8,369 bases of DNA from DAOVDI01 sp965373045 (GTDB taxonomy: Bacteria > Acidobacteriota > Aminicenantia > Aminicenantales > Aminicenantaceae): positions 1 through 8,369 of the forward strand of contig CBDVEQ010000123.1 in assembly GCA_965373045.1 (NCBI GenBank). The letters run 5' to 3'. A program made the translations under genes and the position numbers. This document shows, one piece after another, positions 1-6,152 of this stretch (positions within the stretch are counted from its first letter, which is position 1; each line of letters starts with the position of its first letter). Below the pieces are notes generated by a model. It did no database searches, was not told the origin of the DNA, and saw only the letters and a program-made list of their open reading frames with translations.

Positions 1-620
1 CCGTCATTCTCTATTGGGCCGGAATAGTCGGGATCGGCGAATTTTTCGAGAACGTCCTCCGGAGCTACAAACGGGACATGGACATGGAATGTGTGCAGGA
101 ACAAAAAAAAGTTCCGGCAGTAATTTGTATCCAGCCAGCCTTTGGTTCTTCTTTCGAGTTCTTCCAGGGAATAGGCTCGATCATCATACTGTTCAAAACC
201 ATTCAAAACGCCATAATCCGATGACATGAAGCCGCCACCTGTCAAAGCGGCTGTGAGAAAGCCCTTCTCTTTGAGTAAAGACGCCAAGGTCTGTACTGAG
301 GGATCAAGGGGAATTTCAAAGACACCTGGGTATAGTGAAGTCATCAGTGCCGCATGAGCGGGAGGTGTGAAAGGAAAAGGAGTGAAGGCATTTTCGAACT
401 TGATCCCGTTGTTTGCAAGGAAATCGATATGTGGCGAAAGGTTCCGGCGATTCCCGTAGCACCCAAGACTATCCGCTTTTAGATTATCCAGTGAGATGAG
501 AACGATATTTTTGATATGCGGAGGTTTCTCCAGGGATGAGGATATGAAGAGAACGAGAAGAATCGAAAGAAAAAATGTGAGTGAGATGATGATAAAAATT
601 TGGATCGTTCTTTTTTTCAT
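1..620 (-). CDS. Sulfatase-like (alkaline phosphatase superfamily) hydrolase, N-terminal part
   Basis: The reading frame is open from an ATG at 620 leftward to the window edge, giving 206 residues with no stop, so the C-terminal part is outside. Residues 5-28 are strongly hydrophobic and look like a signal anchor or signal peptide, which suggests an exported, membrane-attached enzyme. The family core then begins: LISLDNLKADSLGCYG (residues 41-56, metal-binding Asp45 followed by Asn46), FENAFTPFPFTPPAHAALMT (75-94, the nucleophile segment) and LHTFHVHVPF (175-184, with active-site-type His). In classical sulfatases the segment reads C/S-x-P-S-R, with Cys or Ser matured to formylglycine; here it is Thr85-Pro-Pro-Ala-His. 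The protein may therefore be a Thr-nucleophile phosphohydrolase or phosphotransferase rather than a sulfate-ester hydrolase. No clear ribosome binding site is visible before 620, but no earlier in-frame start exists. It lies 49 bp after the Fe-S subunit gene on the same strand, so it probably belongs to that transcript. The superfamily is confident; the substrate is unknown. Confidence 0.85.
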   Translation of the reverse strand, partial: MKKRTIQIFIIISLTFFLSILLVLFISSSLEKPPHIKNIVLISLDNLKADSLGCYGNRRNLSPHIDFLANNGIKFENAFTPFPFTPPAHAALMTSLYPGVFEIPLDPSVQTLASLLKEKGFLTAALTGGGFMSSDYGVLNGFEQYDDRAYSLEELERRTKGWLDTNYCRNFFLFLHTFHVHVPFVAPEDVLEKFADPDYSGPIEND

Positions 621-669
621 TTTCGCATCAACATGATAATATTTTGGACTCTTTAGAACAATATTTTTT

Positions 670-2022
670 TTATTCCTGTACCACCTGTTCGATCACAATC
701 GCATCGGCAACGACCTCGCAAACGGTTTTGATTTCGATACCCAGTTTATAGTGTTTATTAAGCTCCATGATCTGGTCGATGCAGTTGTGGCACGGAGTGA
801 CCACAACTTGAGCTCCTGTCTCTTTGATCTGGTCGGCTTTGAGTTTTCCGATCTTGATCCGGCGTTCTGTGAACATAGTCATGGCCAGCTGTCCGCCTCC
901 GCCTCCGCAGCAGTAATTCTTTTCCCGATTGGGATACATCTCTACAAAATTTTCCACGGCATGGTTGAGAATAAACCTCTGCTCCTCAACGATGCCTCCC
1001 AAGCGCACAAGGTTGCATGGGTCATGCAGTGTGTACACTTTTTTATTCCGTGAGGGATCGAGTTTGATCTTCCCCTCTTTAATATAATCTGCCACGACCT
1101 CCAGGATGCTTTTCACCTCAAATCCATATTTTTTACTCAGCCACTCAGGTGCTTCCCATCGGTTGGAGTTAAATCCGTGGCCGCATTCAGCCAGGATCAA
1201 CTGCTCGCATCCAAGATTTTTCAAGGCCTGGACAAGGCGGCCGGACATAAGTCCGGCTGCGCTATCATCCCCGCTGTATAAACCGTAGTTCGTAACGTCA
1301 AAGTTGCTGCTGGAGAAAGTCCAGTTTTCGCCGGCCGCGTAGAAGATCTTTCCGACAGCAGAGATTGACAAGGGAAAAAACATCGCCTCCCGGGGATTGA
1401 TTGTGTACATGAGCCGGGTGCCCTTTTTATCGATCGGAAGCATGGATACAGGGTCGCCCATATCCTGCTGTAATTCTTCTTCCAACCATTCCACTGTTTC
1501 CAGCCAGTCTTCTTTGGAAATTCCCATATTGTTCCCTGTTTCAACAGCTGTATTTACTGTGGACTGGAGCCCGGGTGGAACAAGCCCAACCGAAGCTAAA
1601 GCGGACCGGGCCGCCCTGATCAAATAGAAAATGTTGATGCCCATTGTGCAGTTTATGGAGCAGCGTCCGCACAGGGTGCAGCGGCCGAAGAGCGAATCCA
1701 TCCATTCCCGGATGACCTTCTCATTCAGATCTTCTGCCTTGTTCAGGCCAGGGACCTTTTTTCCTAAAAAAGTAAAATATTTCTTAAAGACCTTGGAGAC
1801 CAGATTGAGTTTGTAGGCAGGGATGGACTCTGGGTCATTGTAGGTGAGATAATATTGACAGGAGTCTGCACACAGTCCGCAGTGCACGCATGTATTGAGA
1901 TAAGCGGCATAATCAAAATGGATCTTTTCCTTAAGAGTCTCAAGGATCCTCTGGTAGTCTTTTTCGGCCAGATCCTTGATCTTTTGATCATAGGGATTCT
2001 TGCTGGAAGTGGTTTCGTTCAT
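670..2022 (-). CDS. DsrK/HdrD-like (Fe-S)-binding subunit with CCG (cysteine-rich) domain
   Basis: This is a cytoplasmic-type iron-sulfur protein of 450 residues. Two ferredoxin-like [4Fe-4S] motifs are visible, CVHCGLCADSC (Cys45, 48, 51, 55) and CTLCGRCSINC (Cys115, 118, 121, 125). Two CCG-type halves follow. The first is degenerate and keeps only an ECGHGF segment around Cys280. The second is complete: HDPC (Cys336), CCGGGGG (Cys371/372) and TPCHNC (Cys411/414), the ligand set of the non-cubane [4Fe-4S] site known from HdrB/HdrD and DsrK. Together with the membrane protein encoded just upstream it should form a DsrMK/HdrED-like complex that exchanges electrons between the quinone pool and a thiol/disulfide or other cytoplasmic partner; the partner is an inference. 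Two ATGs compete. The one at 2028 overlaps the previous stop (ATGA) but has AAAGG directly against it, whereas the one at 2022 has AAAGGA at a 5-nt spacing and is preferred. The exact paralogue (DsrK, TmcB, HmeD) cannot be fixed by eye. Confidence 0.9.
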   Translation of the reverse strand: MNETTSSKNPYDQKIKDLAEKDYQRILETLKEKIHFDYAAYLNTCVHCGLCADSCQYYLTYNDPESIPAYKLNLVSKVFKKYFTFLGKKVPGLNKAEDLNEKVIREWMDSLFGRCTLCGRCSINCTMGINIFYLIRAARSALASVGLVPPGLQSTVNTAVETGNNMGISKEDWLETVEWLEEELQQDMGDPVSMLPIDKKGTRLMYTINPREAMFFPLSISAVGKIFYAAGENWTFSSSNFDVTNYGLYSGDDSAAGLMSGRLVQALKNLGCEQLILAECGHGFNSNRWEAPEWLSKKYGFEVKSILEVVADYIKEGKIKLDPSRNKKVYTLHDPCNLVRLGGIVEEQRFILNHAVENFVEMYPNREKNYCCGGGGGQLAMTMFTERRIKIGKLKADQIKETGAQVVVTPCHNCIDQIMELNKHYKLGIEIKTVCEVVADAIVIEQVVQE

Positions 2023-2024
2023 GG

Positions 2025-2672
2025 TCATCCTTTAAAAGAGCTCTGGTTTTGAGGGAAAACCCTGCGCCGGCCAAAATAAGAGCCGAAGAGGATCCTGCTG
2101 TAAAAAAAGAAAAAGCAGTGCCGGATCTTTCCTATAGGAATATACAAAAGTACAATTATCGTCCAAATAAACAGGACAGGCAGAATGGCTTCGGCGAATG
2201 TTTGAAAAAGGGCCAGGAGGATCAATCCATCGACCAACAGGTTGGAAATAAAATCATCAGGGCAGCTGATGCTTTTCATATGCGGCTTGAGAAGCCTTTT
2301 GAAAAGAAGGCCGGTTCCACAGATCGATCCCGCGGCCATAAAAACTTGCAGTCCATGAATCGCCCACAAAGGCAGGGTGATAGACAGCGACAGCAGGAGA
2401 ATATGGAAAAAAGCTGCAAATATTCCGGTGTGATAGAGCATACCGGCTGTGTATGTCGGAAGATGTTTTGCAGCGCTCTCCTTTTCCCATGGCATCATGC
2501 CTTTGCCCATAGCATAGACAATGCCCTTTTTACTGTCTCCCTGTTTTTGCGAATAGAGAGGCAGTTTACCAAAGGAAAAAGTTCTTAAGACCTGTATGGT
2601 CAAGGCTGCAAAAGAAAAGAGGGAAAAAAGCAAGACTCCATATTTTAACAGTAAGATCATGGATTCTGACAT
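2025..2672 (-). CDS. DsrM/NarI-like integral membrane subunit (putative cytochrome b / quinone-interacting)
   Basis: The 215-residue hydrophobic protein has about five membrane segments, roughly residues 6-28, 72-100, 104-124, 142-163 and 165-195. Histidines lie inside or next to these helices (His81 and His90 in helix 2, His106, and His185 in KIRHCFFFF), as expected for b-heme ligands in the NarI/DsrM/HdrE group. The C-terminal tail GSYFGRRRVFP is basic and resembles cytoplasmic tails of such subunits. It is shorter than typical DsrM, so the match is at superfamily level. The frame is open up to 2741, but the ATG at 2672 is chosen because AAGGAG lies 5 nt before it and because the likely promoter -10 (2709-2717) lies inside the longer version. 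Its TGA (2027-2025) sits two bases before the preferred ATG of the Fe-S subunit, so the two are probably translationally coupled. Likely role: anchoring the Fe-S subunit and passing electrons to or from menaquinone. Confidence 0.8.
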   Translation of the reverse strand: MSESMILLLKYGVLLFSLFSFAALTIQVLRTFSFGKLPLYSQKQGDSKKGIVYAMGKGMMPWEKESAAKHLPTYTAGMLYHTGIFAAFFHILLLSLSITLPLWAIHGLQVFMAAGSICGTGLLFKRLLKPHMKSISCPDDFISNLLVDGLILLALFQTFAEAILPVLFIWTIIVLLYIPIGKIRHCFFFFYSRILFGSYFGRRRVFPQNQSSFKG

Positions 2673-2677
2673 GCCGT

Positions 2678-2683
2678 CTCCTT
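2678..2683 (-). promoter_or_regulatory. Ribosome binding site deciding the start of the membrane subunit
   Basis: On the minus strand AAGGAG is followed by a 5-nt spacer and ATG at 2672. No comparable site precedes the upstream in-frame ATG at 2741, so the shorter 215-residue product is favoured. Confidence 0.75.
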
Positions 2684-2708
2684 CTGGGGGCTGGAAATAA
2701 TAAGCGCC

Positions 2709-2717
2709 ATTATAGCA
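2709..2717 (-). promoter_or_regulatory. Extended -10 promoter for the leftward redox/sulfatase-like operon
   Basis: The minus strand reads TGCTATAAT, a perfect TATAAT with the TGn extension. A TTGAAT lies 21 bp further upstream, too far for a normal -35, so the extended -10 would carry recognition. Transcription would start near 2702, giving a leader of about 30 nt before the ATG at 2672. Confidence 0.6.
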
Positions 2718-2739
2718 TATTTTAGGAGGATAAGGATTC

Positions 2740-2787
2740 AAGGGAGGCTAACGCCAGCGAGAAAAGGTGAAAGCGAGAAAAGCCAGA
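2740..2787. repeat. Intergenic repeat module A, copy 1
   Basis: The 48-bp segment starts AAGGGAGGCTAACGCCAGCG and ends GCGAGAAAAGCCAGA. It recurs at 6000-6056 with four mismatches and one 9-nt insertion; its last 22 bases match exactly. No open frame of its own is conserved between copies. It lies just upstream of the leftward promoter. Confidence 0.8.
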
Positions 2788-2820
2788 CGTCGTTCCCGCG
2801 GAAGCGGGAAACCAGGATAA
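2788..2820. repeat. Single hairpin arm related to the 69-bp palindrome
   Basis: TTCCCGC (2793-2799), a GGAA tetraloop and GCGGGAA (2804-2810) form a perfect 7-bp stem with a GNRA-type loop. The flanks CGTC before and ACCAGGATAA after match the arm layout of the palindrome at 2907-2975 (CGTCATTCCC, then GGGAATCCAG). It looks like a solo half-element, directly abutting module A. There is no T-run after it, so it is not an intrinsic terminator. Confidence 0.7.
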
Positions 2821-2825
2821 GATAA

Positions 2826-2896
2826 GAGCCCAAAGGTGAAAGGCCAAAGGCCAATGCAAAAGAGGCCCAAAGCCCAATGCAGCTGAGCCCAAAGTC
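2826..2896. repeat. GAGCCCAAAG / GGCCAAA degenerate tandem tract
   Basis: GAGCCCAAAG occurs at 2826-2835 and 2885-2894, with a one-base-longer GAGGCCCAAAG at 2862-2872. CCAATGC occurs at 2851-2857 and 2874-2880. GGCCAAAGGCCAA (2842-2854) is found exactly again at 6118-6130. It is a low-complexity, non-coding mini-repeat tract. Confidence 0.7.
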
Positions 2897-2906
2897 ATTT
2901 AATTTA

Positions 2907-2975
2907 CGTCATTCCCGTGTAAAAGGGAATCCAGTATAAATTTTATTCTGGATTCCCACTTTCGTGGGAATGACG
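2907..2975. repeat. 69-bp REP/MITE-like nested palindrome
   Basis: The left arm (CGTCATTCCCGTGTAAAAGG and on, through GAATCCAGTATAAA) and the reverse complement of the right arm (CGTCATTCCCACGAAAGTGG and on, through GAATCCAGAATAAA) match over about 34 bp with few mismatches. Each arm contains its own small inverted repeat (ATTCCC...GGGAAT), so the element can fold either as one long hairpin or as two short ones. It contains no coding capacity and no T-run. This arrangement is typical of REP/BIME-like elements or very small non-autonomous repeats. Confidence 0.75.
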
Positions 2976-2995
2976 AGATAACGAGACAAACGAGA
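2973..2995. repeat. Three ACGAGA direct repeats before the sugar kinase promoter
   Basis: ACGAGA occurs at 2973-2978, 2981-2986 and 2990-2995, with periods of 8 and 9 bp. The last repeat ends 27 bp before the proposed -35 box at 3023. They could be operator half-sites or simply part of the intergenic repeat composite, since AGACAAACG (2984-2992) recurs at 6266-6274. Confidence 0.5.
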
Positions 2996-3022
2996 CAACT
3001 TGTGAATAATTCAGGTTAGCTA

Positions 3023-3051
3023 TTAACATCCATATAAGAAAGCTCTATACT
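3023..3051 (+). promoter_or_regulatory. Sigma70-type promoter for the sugar kinase-dsbD unit
   Basis: TTAACA (3023-3028), a 17-bp spacer and TATACT (3046-3051) each differ from the consensus at only one position. The start point would be near 3058, giving a leader of about 28 nt that contains the strong ribosome binding site AGGAGG at 3073-3078. Confidence 0.65.
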
Positions 3052-3085
3052 AAAATAATATCCCCCGAATATAGGAGGTGATTTC

Positions 3086-4186
3086 GTGACGAGCTTAGAT
3101 TTAAAGTCTGAATCCTCATGTACATGGGATCTGTTATCTCTGGGAGAGATTATGCTCCGTTTTGATCCTGGTGAGGGGAGAATCCATACGACACGTTCAT
3201 TTCGTGTGTGGGAAGGCGGTGGAGAGTACAATGTCGCCCGCGGGCTGCGGCGGTGCTTTGGAATGCGTACAGCAGTAGTTACGGCTCTTGCCGAAAATCC
3301 GGTTGGACGTCTTGTTGAAGATTTTATCCTTCAGGGAGGCGTGGATGTTTCCATGATAAAGTGGGTGAATTATGATGGGATCGGTAGATCCGTCCGGAAT
3401 GGGATATATTTTATCGAGCGCGGTTATGGTATTCGAGGTGCGTTGGGATGTTCTGATCGTGGGAACACGGCTGTGTCCCAATTAAAAAAAGGAGACATCG
3501 ACTGGGAGAGGATTTTTGGAGAAAAGGGGGTCCGGTGGTTTCATACAGGGGGTATCTTTGCAGGACTGTCCTCAACAACACCTGAGGTCATCATTGAAGC
3601 CATGACAGCAGCTAAAAAATACGGAACCGTTATCTCATATGATCTGAATTACAGGCCGTCTCTTTGGAAGGCCTTTGGCGGGAAGGAGAAGGCGCGAGAA
3701 GTCAACAAAGAGATCGCAAAATACGTGGATGTCATGATCGGCAATGAAGAGGATTTTACTACGTGTCTCGGTTTTAAGGTCGAGGGTGTTGATAAAAAAC
3801 TTTCTAAATTGGATGTGTTGTATTTCAAGAAAATGATCGAGAAAGCCGTGTCAAACTATCCCAATTTTAAGGCGACAGCGACAACTCTCAGGGGTGTTAA
3901 AACGGCGACTGTAAACGATTGGGGCGCTGTATGCTGGGTGGATGGCAATTTTTATGAAGCCGCGCATCGTCCGAACCTGGAAATTCTTGACAGAGTAGGT
4001 GGCGGCGACAGTTTTGCCTCGGGATTCATATACGGTATGATGGTCTTGAAAGATCCCCAAAAAGCTGTTGAGTATGGGGCAGCCCATGGTGCTCTTGCGA
4101 TGACTACGCCGGGCGATACTACAATGGCCACCCTGAATGATGTGGAAAAAATTGTTGGTGGGGGCGGAGCACGCGTAGAAAGATAG
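3086..4186 (+). CDS. PfkB-family sugar kinase, probably 2-keto-3-deoxygluconate kinase type
   Basis: The protein would phosphorylate a sugar or sugar acid with ATP in the cytosol; a KDG-type kinase would feed the 2-keto-3-deoxy-6-phosphogluconate aldolase step of hexuronate or Entner-Doudoroff catabolism. Family features seen: an N-terminal LLSLGEIMLRFDP strand (16-28), the glycine-rich substrate lid region GGGEYNVARGL (44-54), DLNYRPSLW (186-194), NEED (220-223) and the PfkB C-terminal signature DRVGGGDSFASGF (302-314), where Asp308 is the expected catalytic base and the glycines form the anion hole. At 366 residues it is longer than the roughly 310 of enterobacterial KdgK, with a short N-terminal extension and an insert YFIERGYGIRGA (108-119) near the sugar site. 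The start is GTG at 3086, set by AGGAGG with a 7-nt spacer. Substrate specificity (KDG, fructose, other) cannot be read with certainty. dsbD follows after 25 bp. Confidence 0.88.
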   Translation: MTSLDLKSESSCTWDLLSLGEIMLRFDPGEGRIHTTRSFRVWEGGGEYNVARGLRRCFGMRTAVVTALAENPVGRLVEDFILQGGVDVSMIKWVNYDGIGRSVRNGIYFIERGYGIRGALGCSDRGNTAVSQLKKGDIDWERIFGEKGVRWFHTGGIFAGLSSTTPEVIIEAMTAAKKYGTVISYDLNYRPSLWKAFGGKEKAREVNKEIAKYVDVMIGNEEDFTTCLGFKVEGVDKKLSKLDVLYFKKMIEKAVSNYPNFKATATTLRGVKTATVNDWGAVCWVDGNFYEAAHRPNLEILDRVGGGDSFASGFIYGMMVLKDPQKAVEYGAAHGALAMTTPGDTTMATLNDVEKIVGGGGARVER

Positions 4187-4211
4187 TAATCAAGAAAAGG
4201 ATCAAAAGACC

Positions 4212-6011
4212 ATGAGAAGATTGTTTGTAATATTATTATTCCTAATCATCGGGTTAACATATGGTTTTACTCAAAATGCCGATGATGTGATATCTGTAAA
4301 ACTGTTCAGCTCTGAAGATAAGCTTGAGCCGGGCAAAAACAATCCCGTCTCCATCGAGATCAAGATCGAGAAGCCTTTTCACATCAACTCGCAGCAGCCG
4401 ACCGAGAATTATCTGATCCCTGTTACAATCAGTTTTAGTGGAAAGGAAGGACTGGTATTCAGTGGGACTGAGTTCCCTGAATCCGAAATCAAACTTCTGG
4501 GTTTTTCCGATACTCCTCTGTCTATCTATGAAGGAACTTTTGTGGTTAAAACTTTAGTGAAACTTCCGGCATCGTTTGAAGGAAGCGAGGTGATGATCAG
4601 CGGAACGATCGGATATCAAGCATGTGATGATAACTCCTGTCTGGCTCCGGCTGAGCTGGAATTCAATAAGTCGTTTAAGGTTGCGGATGCCTCTGGAGAG
4701 ACTACTCTGAGCAATGCGATCAACCAGCCTGAAGAAGGCGAGTTTGTACAAACCGTGGGTGAGAAGGGATTATTTATAACATTCTTCCTTATTTTTCTTG
4801 GAGGATTAGCATTAAATCTGACACCCTGTGTCTATCCCATTATTCCCATTACGGTCGGTTACTTCGGCGGTCAGGCGGAAGGCCGCAAAGGCGGAATAAT
4901 TGCCCATGCCATATTATATGTCCTAGGAATGGCGGTAACATACTCTGCTCTTGGAGTGATCGCTGCCATGACAGGAAGCCTGTTCGGTGCGGCTCTGCAG
5001 AATCCGATCATGCTTATTGCTATCGCTTTGGTGATGATCGCACTAGCGCTGAGTATGTTTGATCTTTACGAATTCCGTCTTCCGTCTTTTTTAACAAATC
5101 TGGCAGGCGGTTCCAAAAAGGGATATCTGGGCACCATCTTTATGGGCTTAACAGTCGGCCTGGTAGCAGCTCCGTGCATTGGTCCCTTTATCCTGGGCTT
5201 GCTGACCTATGTTGGGGAAAAAGGGGATGTATTCCTGGGCTTTCTGATGTTTTTTGTGTTGGCTCTGGGCCTGGGGATCCCTTTTGTTTTTCTGGCTGTT
5301 TTTTCCGGAAGCATAAACAAACTTCCCAGGTCCGGATCCTGGATGGTCTGGGTCAGGACGATCTTTGGATTCATCCTGGTTGCCATGGCGATATACTTCT
5401 TAAAACCGCTGTTTCCAAACAGTCTTGTCTATCATCTGGCTCTTGCCTTGAACCTTTTCATCGGCGGGATCTATATGGCCTGGGTCGAACCGACCAGGTT
5501 GGACAACAAGATGTTCCCTCTGATCAGGAATATCATTGGCATTATATTCTTTGTTGCGGCTCTGGTTTTTACTGTAAGTGGAATTCAGTCATATGTAGAT
5601 GATCGTCTGTATGAGGCAAGTCTGGGGTCAGGTTCACTCGCGCGGAACGAGATGATCCAGTGGGCGGCTTATTCGGAAGAAAATATCCAGAAAGCGCAGG
5701 AGCAGTCAAAACCTGTTTTTTTGGATTTTCATGCTGATTGGTGTATTCCCTGCAGGGAACTGGACAAATTCACATTCACCGATGAGAAAATCGTGAACAT
5801 GTCAGAAAAATTTGTTATGCTGAAAGTGGACCTGACAAAAACTGATAATCAGGTTTATGAAAAGTTGAGGAGAAAATATAAGATCAGGGGTGTTCCGACA
5901 CTGGTTCTTTTAAAGCCTGATGGGAATGAAGTCAAGGATGCGCGTGTGGTCGGGTTTATAAAGGCCCAGAGACTCCTTGAAAAAATGGATAAAGTATTAA
6001 AGGGCGGCTAA
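4212..6011 (+). CDS. dsbD: Thiol:disulfide interchange protein DsbD (full-length, three domains)
   Basis: DsbD carries reducing equivalents from cytoplasmic thioredoxin across the inner membrane to periplasmic thiol proteins. All parts are present in 599 residues. There is a signal peptide (about 1-20). The periplasmic alpha domain (about 25-165) carries Cys138 and Cys143 in YQACDDNSCLAP. The membrane domain (about 185-460, roughly eight helices) carries Cys206 in LNLTPCVYPI and Cys322 in AAPCIGPF, the Pro-flanked pair that cycles in the membrane. The C-terminal thioredoxin-like gamma domain (about 480-599) carries the motif WCIPC (Cys511, Cys514) and the cis-Pro loop GVPT (560-563). The alpha-domain cysteines are four residues apart, against five in E. 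coli. The ribosome binding site AAAAGGA is present at a rather long spacing. It is probably co-transcribed with the sugar kinase 25 bp upstream. The last codons (Lys-Gly-Gly-stop) lie inside repeat module A copy 2, which also offers a TAATG overlap to a spurious frame. Confidence 0.96.
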   Translation: MRRLFVILLFLIIGLTYGFTQNADDVISVKLFSSEDKLEPGKNNPVSIEIKIEKPFHINSQQPTENYLIPVTISFSGKEGLVFSGTEFPESEIKLLGFSDTPLSIYEGTFVVKTLVKLPASFEGSEVMISGTIGYQACDDNSCLAPAELEFNKSFKVADASGETTLSNAINQPEEGEFVQTVGEKGLFITFFLIFLGGLALNLTPCVYPIIPITVGYFGGQAEGRKGGIIAHAILYVLGMAVTYSALGVIAAMTGSLFGAALQNPIMLIAIALVMIALALSMFDLYEFRLPSFLTNLAGGSKKGYLGTIFMGLTVGLVAAPCIGPFILGLLTYVGEKGDVFLGFLMFFVLALGLGIPFVFLAVFSGSINKLPRSGSWMVWVRTIFGFILVAMAIYFLKPLFPNSLVYHLALALNLFIGGIYMAWVEPTRLDNKMFPLIRNIIGIIFFVAALVFTVSGIQSYVDDRLYEASLGSGSLARNEMIQWAAYSEENIQKAQEQSKPVFLDFHADWCIPCRELDKFTFTDEKIVNMSEKFVMLKVDLTKTDNQVYEKLRRKYKIRGVPTLVLLKPDGNEVKDARVVGFIKAQRLLEKMDKVLKGG

Positions 6012-6056
6012 TGCCTGCGAGAAATGCGAGAAATGGTGAAAGCGAGAAAAGCCAGA
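6000..6056. repeat. Intergenic repeat module A, copy 2 (overlaps the dsbD 3' end)
   Basis: It matches 2740-2787 with four substitutions plus one extra 9-nt unit (TGCGAGAAA present twice, 6015-6032). It begins in the final codons of dsbD: AAGGGCGGCTAA encodes Lys-Gly-Gly-stop and aligns with AAGGGAGGCTAA of copy 1, which is non-coding. Confidence 0.8.
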
Positions 6057-6065
6057 AAGAAAGGG

Positions 6066-6097
6066 TTCGAGGATTCGAGGGGTCAAGGATTCGAGTG
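6066..6097. repeat. 8-bp tandem repeat TTCGAGGA
   Basis: Four consecutive 8-nt units start at 6066, 6074, 6082 and 6090 (TTCGAGGA, TTCGAGGG, GTCAAGGA, TTCGAGTG). This is low-complexity, non-coding sequence and is not seen in the other intergenic region. Confidence 0.6.
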
Positions 6098-6111
6098 ATA
6101 AAGAATAAGAG

Positions 6112-6132
6112 ACCAAGGGCCAAAGGCCAAAG
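6112..6132. repeat. GGCCAAA tandem tract, second copy
   Basis: It contains GGCCAAAGGCCAA (6118-6130), identical to 2842-2854. It lies downstream of module A in both intergenic regions. Confidence 0.6.
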
Positions 6133-6152
6133 TAAGAAAAAGAGTTTATTGG

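Noticed and set aside
14..229. 71-codon plus-strand frame
   Set aside because: It is antisense to the sulfatase-like gene, whose conserved motifs prove the minus strand is coding.
621..669. Separate promoter for the sulfatase-like gene
   Set aside because: A TATTAT can be seen on the minus strand, but the nearest -35-like hexamers are at unsuitable spacing or poor, so no promoter is claimed.
2049..2588. 179-codon plus-strand open frame
   Set aside because: It lies antisense to the membrane subunit; its Lys/Gln/Arg-rich composition is what the complement of hydrophobic codons gives. It has no recognisable motif, while the minus-strand frame has family features, a ribosome binding site and a promoter.
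2673..2741. Longer N-terminus (23 extra residues) for the membrane subunit
   Set aside because: The extension has no ribosome binding site, contains the TATAAT promoter element and shows no signal or helix, while AAGGAG sits correctly before the ATG at 2672.
2826..2996. Possible CRISPR array
   Set aside because: Repeat units are short, degenerate and irregularly spaced, with no constant-length unique spacers and no cas gene nearby.
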